DNA of 64,000 nucleotides from Lithospermum erythrorhizon (lineage: Eukaryota; Streptophyta; Magnoliopsida; Boraginales; Boraginaceae): assembly GCA_019722365.1 (NCBI GenBank), contig JADFUC010001850.1, forward strand, positions 62,001-126,000, written 5' to 3'. A model generated the notes under the pieces. The model saw only the letters and a list, made by a program, of their open reading frames with translations, was not told the origin of the DNA and did not search any database. Positions 24,110 to 35,767 of this stretch are shown here, in pieces (within the stretch, counting starts at the first letter, position 1; the number at the start of each line of letters is the position of its first letter). Position numbers and translations under genes: made by a program.

Positions 24110-24270
24110 CTTCAATTATACCAAATTAAACAAAGGTAATAAATTTAAACACCATCGATCCAACTATACAAAAATTGAATATCATTGATCCAATTATACA
24201 CATACACAACAATTGAAAATTAGTCATCCAATTATGCCAAATTTAAACATCATTTATCCAACTATCACCA
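24110..24270. repeat. Degenerate tandem repeat, about 35-40 bp unit
   Basis: Variants of ATCATTGATCCAATTATAC followed by an A-rich linker occur about four times in a row (CGATCCAACTATAC, TGATCCAATTATAC, CATCCAATTATGCC, TATCCAACTATCACC). Confidence 0.6.
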
Positions 24271-24429
24271 ATAAGCATATCGCTTTTTACATAATATTGT
24301 ACACAAGTAAAGGCACAATACTAAAACAAACAATGAGGCTTTCAGGCATTTCTCAAGTAAAACATGGTATGCAACTTCTTTCACTAATGCTTCCTTCAAT
24401 TCAACCATCTCTTTTCGCCCATCTTCTTT

Positions 24430-24859
24430 TCTCAAATTTTACATGTCGCCAAGCAAGTCCTCCTCATTAAAGCTTCCAAAATGCGCCCAAACATAACAAT
24501 CTCTATCCGCTTCTTTTTTCGACGACTTGGTATTTAAGCGAAGATAATCATCCCATTCCATCCATCCATTTAATTCTCCCTATAAAAAATCATAATAAAA
24601 ATGTTAGTATATCATATATGTTAAAAAGTATAATGTCAAAATAATACCTACCGATTCCATCAGTTTCCGTAAAAATTCGAATCGATTCTCCACAAATCCG
24701 TGATGTCTTCCTTACGCATCTATGGCCGCAATACTTACAGAAAATCCTTCGTGCATCTCCATCCATATTATAATCGAATTTCACCAAAGCGATAATAGAA
24801 TTAGGTTTGTTTAAGTACTGAATTGGAAATCGATTTTGATCCAATTCGCTTTTTTTCAT
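24430..24859 (-). pseudogene. Candidate gene fragment with a cysteine cluster (zf-GRF-like?)
   Basis: The minus strand opens with a methionine frame at 24859 that includes RRIFCKYCGHRCVRKTSR (about 24753-24700). Its C-x2-CG-x2-C spacing with a following RKTSR resembles the first half of small plant GRF-type zinc fingers. A possible intron follows, with GTAGGT near 24651 and TATAG near 24590. After it comes a frame reading GELNGWMEWDDYLRL, then AHFGSFNEEDLLGDM and a stop. The two frames do not join cleanly: the in-frame splice for the second part needs a frame with a stop upstream. So either a frameshift has broken the gene or my exon choice is wrong. The partner and function are unknown. The W-rich second part and the acidic tail look protein-like but match nothing I can name. 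Confidence 0.35.
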
Positions 24860-24869
24860 TTTTTTTTAA

Positions 24870-25925
24870 AAATTTAAGTAACAATATGAAATAATTGTAA
24901 TTAATCTCAGAACGTAGTCACGCGATTCCGCACGCGCCAACGAAATGGAGTTAACCGAAAAATTAACGTGACTAATTTTGCATTAATTAAGTCAAAGCAT
25001 TTAAAAAGCCATTACGAAATAACATTGAATTAAGTGATTTAAAGCGACGTCACGCTTTAAATTTCTAAAAAAAAAAATAACATCGCAACAAAAATATATC
25101 AGCCACATTAGCTTTTGAACCCCTTCTCTCTATATAAAACGGCATATGTTCTTTAAAGTTCATTGATTGGTAATTGATGTAAAATGTTTGATAAAATATT
25201 TACGAAATTGTTAATGCTGGATTTCAACTCTTAACAAAATCAAATTTCTGACCTTAGTGGTCCAGTTTAGGCGCTCTTCTTTGAGTTTAATGCAATTTCT
25301 ATAACAGATGTGCATCCTAACAGACCAGTTTAATCGCAAAAGAGGGTCGATTAGACGAAAGTAATGCATGCAAGTATGCAACAAGCATCCAACATCGATT
25401 TCCAAATCACCCTTGTAAAGCGATTCTAAATGACGACATCTGGGAATCGCTTGGAAATGTTTTACGGAGTATCAAATTGCACAGTTGGAAGATCCTGAAG
25501 TTGCGAGCTACTACATTAGAGGTTATCTAACCATATTAGGATTCAACTATCCAAGAGGGATTTTATTTTTCACATACTCAACACTTCACATACTCTTCAT
25601 CTTCTCCACGGCAACCCTGTAACACAGTAGATGCATAATACATTAGCCAAATAAGTAGTGCTGCTCATCCTGAGCATGCTAGCTGACATTTATGCGAAAA
25701 CATAAGATTAATTTTTGTACGTTATATTGAGATCCCGGAGGGAAAAAGCATAAATAAAGAACATAGCTAGGAAGCATGGTATTTAAGCCCTTTTCCAATA
25801 ATTTTATTCCAGTTATGTGTTGCAATTATGATTCTGAGTTAGTTTTTCATCTCAAACCTAATACACCTACTCCACTCAAATAAGGCGAATCCGTAATTTT
25901 GTATGTAGGAACAAAAGTAACTATA
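24870..25925. other. AT-rich intergenic region
   Basis: No supported gene or repeat family. The short open frames here are not protein-like. Confidence 0.45.
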
Positions 25926-25929
25926 TTTT

Positions 25930-26005
25930 ATTTTTTAATAGTAAAATATAATTTTCAAATTTTTTGTGGATCCCAATATATAAAATTCATATATGCATGG
26001 AATTA

Positions 26006-26062
<57 letters not shown>

Positions 26063-26377
26063 TTACTCAAAGCATATGATTATTTAATTAATACCTATTA
26101 TAATAATAACAATAGTTCTACATAATAAATAATAATAATAATAATAATAATTTATTATAATAATAACAATAGTTCAACATAATAAATAATAATAATAATA
26201 ATAATAATAATAATTCTACAAAAACATATAATTATTTAACAAACAATATAATCATCAATACAATATCATTGAATTATTATTTTTTATGTCGTTAAATTGA
26301 TATGATTTAAAAGTATAATTTAAATTTTTGTGATCCTAATATATAAAAATTCATATATGCATGTGGAATTAAATAAC

Positions 26378-26413
<36 letters not shown>

Positions 26414-26477
26414 TTACCAAAGCATACGACATTTAACTACTACTTATTATAATAATAAACAATAGTTCTACATAATA

Positions 26478-26513
<36 letters not shown>

Positions 26514-26585
26514 TCTACAAAAACATATAATTATTTAACAAACACCTATTATAATAATAATAACAATAGTTCTATATAATATATT
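25930..26585. repeat. AAT microsatellites inside a duplicated segment
   Basis: There are five AAT/TAA runs, at about 26006-26062, 26125-26152, 26183-26214, 26377-26413 and 26477-26513. The flanks are duplicated too. GGATCCCAATATATAAAATT near 25970 recurs as GATCCTAATATATAAAAATT near 26331. TAATAACAATAGTTCTACAT appears near 26103 and, with small changes, twice more. A 300-bp segment carrying two or three microsatellites was therefore duplicated in tandem and then diverged. Confidence 0.9.
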
Positions 26586-26589
26586 TTTA

Positions 26590-27378
26590 TTTAGCTAACA
26601 TCAATTATTAACATTGAAAACGACATACGGGGTTATAAAACCAAATCAATTTAAAATGAGAATAAATTAATCATATATAATATATGAGGCATATTCTTGT
26701 GAATTCAATCATAAAAGTTATACATGCAAAATTAATCAAAAAATAATTGTGTTATTCAATGGATATATTTGAATCATTAAATATTAAACATGTATTGAAG
26801 ATAGATAAACAAAGTTATTTAAAAATTGAGGTGCACGATAATTATAAAGTATAGATATGTCAAATGTATGTGATGTATCATCCTCAAACCGTACGTGACG
26901 TGTTCAGCGATTCTTCCAATCGAAGTATAAAAGCATTTACTTAATACTTATCATTTAAATATTTTTATTTGACGATTTCGTATATCGAGATGAAACGTTA
27001 ACCATTAATTACTAATTACTTATTATTTAATAAATATAAAAGTTATATCAATAGATTCTGCCTTGCAATTTCATATTATTTTCTTATAATTTTTTTTAAG
27101 CACAATTGATATCAAAATTTCACCTCGATATATTTAAAATGTCAAATAAAAAAGAAGGAGCAGTAATTAATTCCTATTAAAACTCCTAACTTTGGATTTT
27201 ATAGAATGATAATTTCTAAGAATTAATAATCTGAAAATGAAATAAATACAACCCTTATTCACACTTTTATATATGTTAGTGATAGTGATTAGTGATAACT
27301 TGTCTCATTTGACCAACTTTTACATGCATTTTAGGAAATAAACCAACTTCAACTAATATTAAAATGTTCTCTCTTGAA
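26590..27378. other. AT-rich intergenic region downstream of the membrane-protein gene
   Basis: No gene is supported. It would contain the 3' UTR, and possibly a small terminal exon, of the minus-strand gene ending near 27379. Confidence 0.45.
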
Positions 27379-29796
27379 TTAAAAGAAAAAAAAAATCAAA
27401 AGTAGCATGAGATGGAGAGAGTATTCATTTAGTTGTAATTTGAGTAAGGAAAACATATACCAAAAATCTAATTTGGAGCTGTCGAATACTAACCTTCTAA
27501 ATGCACTTGGAAAAACTCTGGAGAATAAGGAGTTCTTCGCTCTTACAAGCAGCATATAAAGTCCATAACAAGGGATGTGGATCAACGCCAAAGCAAGATA
27601 CCTGATGGTAGGTGACACTAATTAGACGACAACGGCTGTTAATCAGATTACACATAAATTGACAATAACAAATACCACAATGGTGCCGATGGAGTGGCTA
27701 GCTCAAGAAAGGGGTAGGGCCACCTGCAAAACACGAAACACTCAACTACATTCCAGTTTTAACTAGTATCAAGGAATCCAAGCCCATGTAAGAATATGGC
27801 AGCGCATACCACGAAATGCAACAAGCATGAAGAACCCACTGGAAAGTAACATAACTACTACTCCACATGACCAAGTATGTGAGACCATTCCACGTAAATG
27901 GCTGAAACGAGAAGGAATTTCAAAATAGGTTGGATAGTATGTCTTACCGCTAAAACAATTGATTTTAATACAATGTCATTCAAATGAAAGCATCCCCGAT
28001 ATAAAAGTGCAAGGTTTGACAATACTTACAAGGCTATTGAAGGCAGAATCTAGGAGAAGGAAGATGACATTCACAGAATGCATGCATCCTATCAGCAGAG
28101 GTATGAAAAGCAAATAAAGCCATTACCATCTTGCAGGTATTTATATTTTACAAAACCAAAACATCTAAGATAATTAAAGTTAAAACGGGAAAATTTAGAG
28201 TTTTTAGAAGATGTGTACTCAGCAGAGTCAATTTAAAATCACCTTTCATAGTGAATGGGACTAAGATACACCAAAAGACAATGTCTGTGAGTATCACAGC
28301 ACCTGCACAAATCTGCAGAAGAATTATAAGGTTTGAAACTGAAAATGATATCCCTTGCATAAAATGATATATAAAATCTTTTTTCTATACTAGAAAGTAC
28401 TTACATATTAACACTAATCCTGTTGACAAGCTAACAATGAAGAACACGATCTGAGCATGATTTGTAAAAGCTAAATGACAGTCAATAGAATAGATTCTTA
28501 ACAACCTTGTCCCCATTAGAGCCTAAGCGAATACGTTGAACTTAAGAGAGTTGAATACTATAAATCAAGAATTGAGAGATTTAGTGCAGTTGGACATCTA
28601 TGATGCAAGTATAACCTGATAAACAACTTCCATAGAAGCTTCCAGGTTCCCTATCGCCTCCTTCACGCTTTCTACTGAAGTTGCACTTGCTTCATCTGTA
28701 GTGTCTTCTGATTTCGTGACAAGGTTGTATCTTTCTTCATTCTGAGCTATGGGTTTTCCATTGTACGACCAGCATCCGCGTGCAGAGACTATAGTAGCAA
28801 GCTTCATAAACAGATGAATCAAGCAGAAAACGTTCAAAATCCATTTAAAATATACTTTTTTCTCCAAAAAAAGACAGAGAATCGAAAGTTCTGTCAGAAC
28901 CTCGATAGCCATTAATAATCAAATAAAAGAATACATCATCACTTACAAGCAAGTAGAGTATGACCAGTGCAAATGTCCATCTGCAGAACCACAAATTGAT
29001 TCAATTAGAAATAAAAACAAGACTTTAAGTATGAACTCTAAGATGCAAAATCGTTTTAAGTATAAGCCATCCTTCAATCATGTACCTAATTACAGGATAA
29101 CATAAAACAACTCAACTTTTTTACTTTCAACACAATAACAAGTTACCCACAGGCCACAGGCCCAGGGCAAGGGTATCTAGTGCAACGGCACTAGGCCCCC
29201 ACATTTTAGACTACCCAAAATATACTTTCGCTACATTAAATTATTTTTCTACCATTTTTAAATCTAATTTTTCATTTTATATTTAATATTTTAAACAATC
29301 ATATCGAAAATTGAAAATACCGATTAAAAATTAATTATGAGAGAGGTATACTATTAGTCCCATGTTTTTCAAAATTAATTTGGACCGGCCTGATTACCCA
29401 TGAACCTAAATTCCAGTTGTACTAAAACATGAATGTGGCCTTAAATTGTTGAACCCACGCTATGCAAAAGTGCGAAAAGATGAATAAAAAAAAAGGATGA
29501 ATTTGATCATACTGGGTATAGAAAAGGAAGACAAAGAAGCCAAACGTATGGACTGTGAGATAGAGCAAATAAACCATGGTAGCTAAAGCAAGAGCTCTAT
29601 ACAAGAGTAGCCAAGATGGATGGAGATTTGTCCAGCTGGGTACCCAAAGATCAGTTTGCTTAAGATTTGGGTCTCCCTTTGGACCTTTTTTTATTAGAAT
29701 TGCTGCCACAGTTGAGGGAATGATTAGGATTAGAGCACAAATTGGGACTTGCCATTGCAACCAATACTCTAAGCTCACTCCCCCACTGTTTGCCAT
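27379..29796 (-). CDS. Uncharacterised multi-spanning membrane protein, eight exons
   Basis: Exons by GT-AG junctions: 29796-29513, 28980-28947, 28801-28616, 28312-28219, 28088-28030, 27901-27810, 27723-27676 and 27601-27379. They sum to 1020 nt, in frame, 339 aa. Junctions rebuild family-like strings: FFVFLFYTQ+WTFALVIL, FQWVLHACCIS+WWPYPFLEL and TPSAPLW+YLALALIHIPCYG. The product starts MANSGGVSLEYW and has a hydrophobic span at 17-35 and several more (62-80, 84-106 and three or four later). A hydrophilic loop in exon 3 is rich in Glu, Ser and Thr. The layout fits a plant family of about 300-aa membrane proteins that Arabidopsis annotates without known function; a distant tie to rolling-stone-like proteins is possible. 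Expected site is an internal or plasma membrane. The last exon may instead end at a donor (AG|GTTAGT, 27494/27493) and continue in a small exon I could not find. That would remove the untypical hydrophobic tail. The exon 4/5 junction is the least certain. Confidence 0.85.
29140..29420. other. Probable small insertion within intron 1
   Basis: Intron 1 (29512-28981) carries a GC-richer patch (GGCACTAGGCCCCCACATTTT near 29190) followed by AT-rich sequence. This differs in composition from the surrounding intron. It resembles the opening of an old non-autonomous insertion, but no paired terminus or target duplication was identified. Confidence 0.25.
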
Positions 29797-30566
29797 CTTC
29801 TGATGATGAACAGGAGGGAGGGCTGTCAGTTTTAACCGTTGGACACTCCAAACAGTAAACTATTGTATATGAAAATACTATTTTACCCCCTTCCTATTTG
29901 TAATTGTAATAATCATTTCATAGATTTTTATTAATGTTTGGGTGTGCTTGAAGTAGGTGAAGATTCTATTTTTGTTTTAACGTTATGCTATGTTTATTGT
30001 GGGATGAATAAATCGATATTAATATACTAATTTACCTCCTTCGAGCTTATAGAAAATTGTTTTATTTAGCTGTAATTAAACAAGATAATTAAAATGATTA
30101 TGATGACTTAACTAAATTAATTAAAATCGAGCCACTAAAATTACACGTGACTAGTGGCTTCAATCGAGCCCTAATTTAATGTGAAACCTCATTAACAAGG
30201 GTTTCGAAATAGCCTGACTGGGCTCATTAAATTTAGATTCCCAAAATCCCTTCTAATTTTATCACATTAAACGGGTCCTGGGCTAAATCAAGTTCGAAAG
30301 TTTCAGTATTCAAACGGCATCTAAAAGTTACTTTATCAAAATAAAGGCTCCAAAGGTCCTAATCAATATAAAACGATTCGACCTGTAAAGTTAACTGAAC
30401 CTCCTTACATTCGCCAAAATAGGCACTCCATATTAATTTAGAGGCAAAGTACTCCTAAATCTCCGACTCGGCCCAGATTCGCTTTCAAAATTCAACTAAG
30501 CAAGACGTGATCCACCTAAAAATTAAACCACAACTAATCGAAACAAGCATTCAAAGCCAAGAAGCC

Positions 30567-30574
30567 TATAAATA
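30567..30574 (+). promoter_or_regulatory. LTR TATA box
   Basis: TATAAATA is followed by a C-run. The same element is conserved in the 3' LTR copy at 50633-50640 (TATAAATACCCCACC), consistent with the retroelement's core promoter. Confidence 0.6.
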
Positions 30575-31595
30575 CCCCCCCTTAAATTTCGAAAACGAGA
30601 TTTATCTATACCCGAAAACACCGAGAAAATACAAAGGATCTACATTTGAAATTTCTGCTTAAATCTTTTAAACCGCAAGTTTAAACACCACTTTGTAATG
30701 AAAACACCTCAAAGTAGCTTCAAAATAGGTGCCTTCCAAGGTGGAGTCACACGACAAACGCAATAATTTTTCGCTAAGTTAGAAGCAAAATCACGAGAAT
30801 CTAACACAAATTTCTCAAGAACGCCAATATTCGTGAACAAGCCAATAGCCCCCGACATTCATAAATCTTGCATGAACACCGGGCAAAATCTACATTGATT
30901 CATCAAGCCTGCATATGTTAAAATAATAATGCAGTGGTCTCCTATAACTCGAGTCCGTAGGAACACGCCAGCCTAAGGCCCCCGTCTGATCGATTAGTTG
31001 TCATCAACAAAGTCAGGCTACTCAAACTTCACACCGATCATCACTACAACAACAAGTTGCTAAGGCAGTTGGAGTACAAGCTTGGAAGCGTTTATTGCTT
31101 TACGCCTAAATCAAATCCATGTCAAATCAAGCTGTGTTTATATTGCTTCATAGCTTAAATCAAATCCAAATGAGACAAAATCTCACTAAGCCCTATATTC
31201 TACAAAGAACATCGCCGCTATGTCATTGTGAAGATGCCAGTTAAGTCAGATATTGTTTCAATAACTTACTTGTCATCACTCCACACAGCTTAAAGCTCGG
31301 AGTTCTATCCCAAATCAAGTCCCACCAAAGACAAGTAGTAGAACTACTAAGTCCCACTACGAATGGTGAAGTCCCACCAGCAGTGCTAAAAAAACAAAGT
31401 CCCACACTACAAGACACTTGCAGTAGGTCCATCAAGCCTGACACACCGGAGATCAAGTCCATACGCCCAACACGAATACGCTAATAAGGCCTCGGCTCCG
31501 ACTACATATCCAAGTCCGCATTCGCCTCAAGTCCATCAAGACCAGACACATATCCTCAAATTTCAGAATAGAGCTTCTATCCCAAATCGAATCGT

Positions 31596-31720
31596 TAATC
31601 AAGTCAAGTCAAGCTCAAGTCAAGCTCAACTCAAACTCAAATCAAGCTCAAGTCAAGCCGAGCTCATACCAAGCTCCTATCAAGACCAAGTCAACTCAAG
31701 TGTCAATCATCTCACATACT
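31596..31720. repeat. CAAGTCAAGCT-type short tandem repeat
   Basis: Imperfect copies of CAAGTCAAGCT and CAAACTCAAATCAAGCT run through the 3' part of the 5' LTR. The 3' LTR copy at 50136-51340 shows no equivalent expansion before its homology ends. Confidence 0.75.
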
Positions 31721-31858
31721 GTCAAGAATGCTTAGGATCCATAGTTTGGATGTAAATGATCCTCTTCGATTTGATAAAAACTTGTACACCGAGAAGTTTT
31801 CCACAAGGATTTTATTTTTGTACCCTTGAATAAATAATAAAATTTTCTTTGCATTACA

Positions 31859-32589
31859 TTGGGCACGCCTGACGGATCAAGCCAATCCACCCCGTGTCAC
31901 CGCCGACAACCGAGATAAGCTCAAAGGACTATCTCAACTCCTCTCCATGTATGAGTGATACTACAAGGAGAAAGAGTCACAACATGGCAACAGCAAATAC
32001 ACGGACTGGGCCGTGGACGCCCTTACTTACTCCCGCTGAAATCTCAAATATATTGCCAGAGCTCTAGCGTAACAAGTCACAACAAGAGAAGTGAAGAAGC
32101 GCTAGCCACAAACATGAAACTTTCTCAACACATATTTGAGGACTCCAACGGACAAGTGTCGAGAACTCAACTGATTGCCTCTACACCTAGCACTACTGAT
32201 TTGCAATCTGAGTTTGGTTCATACACTGGCTCTGCCGATTACCTAGCACCATCAATGATGACTGGTATTGCCTCCCTAGAAGAGCACCCACCGACAGGAT
32301 AATACAAAAGATAGTCGATCAAGAAAGAGACAAGAAAGCACTGTCGCTCTAAAAACAAAAAGAGGCGCCCTACGACCTTTTGAACGGGAAATGGACGTCC
32401 CATTTATCCCCACACAGGGCCTTAGGTTCGTCACATGGTCCAACAAGGAATGCAATAAAAACTCCTATCATTCCGATAGACGGAATGATTCCCAACAATA
32501 CAATCATGAGTATATAACGGGGGCAATAAAAGGCCATGAAGATCGGGAGTCACCTTCACACACCTACGTAAAGCCCTACACCTCCCGCA
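31859..32589 (+). other. Leader region of the TAT/Ogre-like element
   Basis: Internal sequence between the 5' LTR and the gag relic. No clear primer-binding site complementary to a common plant tRNA is recognisable next to the LTR end. The short frames here are not attributable to a family. Confidence 0.4.
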
Positions 32590-33360
32590 GATAGACCCGC
32601 CACCACCGAAATGCCAAACGTTTATTAGCCACCCAAGTTCCACATTTCGATGGAACTGGGAACCCCAAACAACATGTAGCCCACTTTGTTGAGACATGCA
32701 ATAATACTGACCGGCGGGATTTAAATGGTCAAACAGCTTCATTCGCCTCCTCAAAGGAACGCTGCTCGACCGTACACCCACTGAGCCCGCCCATAGACAG
32801 CTTGGGCTCAATCGAAAGCTTAATTCTCAATCTCTTCTTCAAGATAAAGAGAACGCTAGCATGATGGAGCTAATCGTCACAAAGCAAAGAAAAAGTTAAG
32901 AGCTAGTTACAAAACTTCATCAACCGATGGAGAAGATGAACTTAAATGAAATCATAGGTTTCTCGTAGTCATCAACCATCGCATGTGTATACAAGGCATG
33001 CATTGGGACCCGCAAAGACATTATGTGGGATACCAAAACCTTCGAGCAACCGGCAACAAGAGCTCAACAATACGACATGAGCTTAGCATTATCGCAAATA
33101 AAGCGGACGCCCCTCTCGCTTCTCGCAGCCTCTTACTTGAATGTTAAATATGATCCAAGGAAGCCAAAGGATGCTTCCAAGATCGAAAAGAAAGAAGCAC
33201 ATCCAGTGACTTCAAAAACAACAAAGTTCTCCTTCAGAACTAAGAAGGTCGAGGGCGGACTCGACCTTGGAAAGAAGGAACGTCTCACACTTAAAGAGAT
33301 ACAAGAGAAGGACTATCCTTCCTCGAAGTCCGACTGCCTCAATGTTTGATCTAGCTATCA
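32590..33360 (+). pseudogene. Gypsy gag relic (TAT/Ogre-like)
   Basis: Gag motifs appear in order on the plus strand. VPHFDGTGNPKQHVAHFVET lies near 32635-32695, matching the conserved P-x-FDGTGDP-x-H start. MMELIV lies near 32862. MCIQGMHW, out of the main frame, lies near 32988. TRAQQYDMSLA lies near 33058. LTLKEIQEKDYP, at the gag-protease boundary, lies near 33288-33325. Several frameshifts and stops lie between these pieces. Reverse transcriptase and integrase are not recognisable downstream, so most of pol is missing. Confidence 0.75.
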
Positions 33361-35160
33361 AAGAAAAGCTCATATAGAACTCCCGTAGTCAAAGAGACAC
33401 GAGGAGACAAATCGAAGCACGGAGCCCAACTTCTGGCTAAGTGTCACAGATATTGGGACATCCCATTAAAAATGCTTCATATTCAAAGAGCGAGTAATGG
33501 ATCTCTCAAGAAAAGCGGGCAATTACTCAAAGAAGACAAATTGCTCCAACCATTATTAACCCTTCACTATCGCCCAACCCATCAAGTCAAGGTACTCACG
33601 ACTTTTGGGATAGAAAGCTCATCCTCGGGAAAGCAATGGGTCGACTACCCGAACGATGGAGACTATGAACAGGATATGTATGTGTCGGTTGACAACAACT
33701 TAACTACCGCAGGCTATGCTTAATGACACCTTTCTTCAAGTAGTTCTGCCATCACATTCATCGATGAAGACCTCGCCACAAGAAGATGGTACTCATAAGA
33801 AACCACTTTATGTGTCGTGCCACATAAACGAATGTCGGATGCTGCACGTTGGTAGACGTGATGATTATCAGAATATCCGACCACCTAGCCATCAAGCCTC
33901 GGCTAGGCATCGCCACCGAAGACTTACAACCGTCTCCCCGCATATAATTCGTTTTAACTACATGGAGCAACGAATAAAAGTAAGTCCGCATTGGTGAGAA
34001 CTAGAAACCACAACTTGATTTCATGTGATAAATGCTAAGGTCATATACAATATCCTACCAGAAGACTCCCTGATCCACAAATGCACGTTGCCCTCTCTAC
34101 ACTTCATCGTTGTTTAAAAATATACCAAAAATGGGATGGAGAAAACAAATAAAGCAAGACAAAAATTCTTTGTAGTAGAAGAACCTAACATGCTAAATAC
34201 TACAAGAAAAGAGCACGCGTCCTGCAATCGCAGTAGTCGCTGCGTTCCCTGTACCTCCAACATCTCAAGCAAATACCCTATGTTGAAACATGAGACAAAA
34301 AGTTTCTTCCCACCAAGAGGCGCATAAAGACCTTTATCCTTGGAAGGCAATGAAGGAAAGATTCATGACCATTCTACTATGCATATCAAGAAGAGCATCT
34401 GTAAACGGGAGGTTGCGCGTGAATTAAAAAATACATACCCTGAAAATAAGTATTCCCTAGAGGAAGTAGAGGAACTAGAAGTTCAATGCTACATTCATGA
34501 ACAAACCCTCTGGGAATACTCGTGTGACGACTAGCCAAACAAAGATTCTGCATAAGTTCCTCAAGCCGCCAAGATGACCCAAGGTATTCATGAGACATGA
34601 CGTTGGGAACGAATGCCCACCTCATGCAGGAGTTTCCGAGTATGAAGATCAACAACACCCTAAGGGGTCAGACTTCAAGAACAAGAGGACGATATACAAG
34701 ATAAAGGCCACTCTAGCTCAACGTAAAGGCCCTCATCCACGAGAATCGGTGAAGGAAAATTTATGTCTACCTTCCCCGCCTATCAAATAAGTAGGACAAC
34801 TAGACGGGGCACTTGATATATGAGCCCGGGGATACATGTATCATACGTGACTGTTCCCTAGAAGAAATAGAAGAGCTAGAAATCCAACGGTATGTCTATA
34901 GACAAACCATATGGGAACATTCGATCTAAAGACCACTGTGAGATTCTAAATTAATTCTCAAAAGGTGCATTGACGACTTCAGATATAAATAACAATACGT
35001 CCATGAGCAAACATTATGGAATGAATATCCGCCAAGAAAAAATGCCTAAATATGTAAGTCAACAACGCCTCTATCTTCATGAAAGTAGTTGACGGGTCGG
35101 TACTCAAGCTCGACAAGCAGACTATCAACAAAGTGGCGACGCATACGCAATGTAAATCCA
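33361..35160 (+). other. Degenerate internal region of the TAT/Ogre-like element with a repeated acidic peptide
   Basis: No pol domain is readable. Two frames share a near-identical segment: SLEEVEELEVQCYIHEQT at about 34454-34507 and SLEEIEELEIQRYVYRQT at about 34855-34908. A partial third copy (YVHEQTLWNEY) lies near 34996-35028. All three continue with a Trp after QT, then Glu or Asn-Glu. The spacing of about 400 bp and 125 bp suggests an expanded repeat in a former coding or pseudo-coding region. I do not recognise this protein. Confidence 0.5.
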
Positions 35161-35164
35161 AGGT

Positions 35165-35470
35165 TCAAATATTTTAAATAAACTCAAGTACCCTCCTCGA
35201 AAGCACGCAGGATAAACTGCTACTATGTTCCTCGACACGAGCCTAAACTACCAACCTCCTCTCCCCGAGCATTTAGGATAAATTGCCCAACCGCCTCCCG
35301 AGCACGGTAGGATAATCACCAACTCACGAGCACGAGGATAAACTCCCAACACCTCCCCGAATTCACGAGGATAAACTACCTAACCCTCCTTGATACGAGG
35401 ATAAAGTGTCAACCCCGAACTACGCTATTTCGATCCCCAGGATGACCTCGGGTTACGTAGTACTGATATG
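35165..35470 (+). repeat. GAGGATAAACT tandem array followed by a TAT/Ogre-type 3' motif
   Basis: The unit CACGAGGATAAACTACCCAAC, about 30-33 bp in its tightest part, recurs around 35208, 35276, 35309, 35336, 35369 and 35399. Directly after it comes GAACTACGCTATTTCGATC and, 24 bases on, TTACGTAG. This resembles the ACTACG...TACGTAG motif I know from the region before the 3' LTR of TAT/Ogre Gypsy elements. This is the main support for assigning the outer element to that lineage. Confidence 0.65.
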
Positions 35471-35767
35471 TATCAAACAAAAAACCATAACCTAAAAACA
35501 ACAATCTATGTCAGTTCCCACAAAGTTTGAGCTAAAAGATAGCCGAACAAGCAAAGGGATATTCAACGGCCCAACACCGAGCATAGCACAAGTCTACATC
35601 AACCAGCAACCTTCAGCACTACGCTGTGGCTCCCGAGGTGGTGCTCGCAATCACAAGAAAGTGTTATGCTACTAAAGCTCCTAGACGTAATCTTCGACTA
35701 GTTCAAGAACACGACGCTAAAAACCTTGAACCCGGGGACGGTGTTGGATGATGAAGATAGGGGATCA

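Larger units (their letters stand above)
30057..31858 (+). repeat. 5' LTR of a TAT/Ogre-like Gypsy element
   Basis: The block is homologous to 50136-51340 in the same orientation. Shared strings include AAATTAATTAAAATCGAGCC (near 30115 and 50182), GTTAACTGAACC-type sequence, CATGAACACCG and CGATCATCACTACAACAAC. The start is placed at TGTTTTATTTAG. The end is placed at GCATTACA (31858), after a long T/A-rich transcript-end-like stretch. A TATA box lies at 30567. The LTR is about 1.8 kb. Confidence 0.8.

Noticed and set aside
25981..26520. Could the repeated AAT runs be a CRISPR-like array
   Set aside because: They are simple trinucleotide microsatellites without distinct spacers, in plant nuclear DNA.
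29576..29803. Plus-strand open frame across exon 1 of the membrane-protein gene
   Set aside because: It is antisense to a well-supported exon and has no independent support.
32431..32811. 126-codon minus-strand frame over the gag relic
   Set aside because: The plus strand carries the recognisable gag motif in the same place, so this is a shadow.
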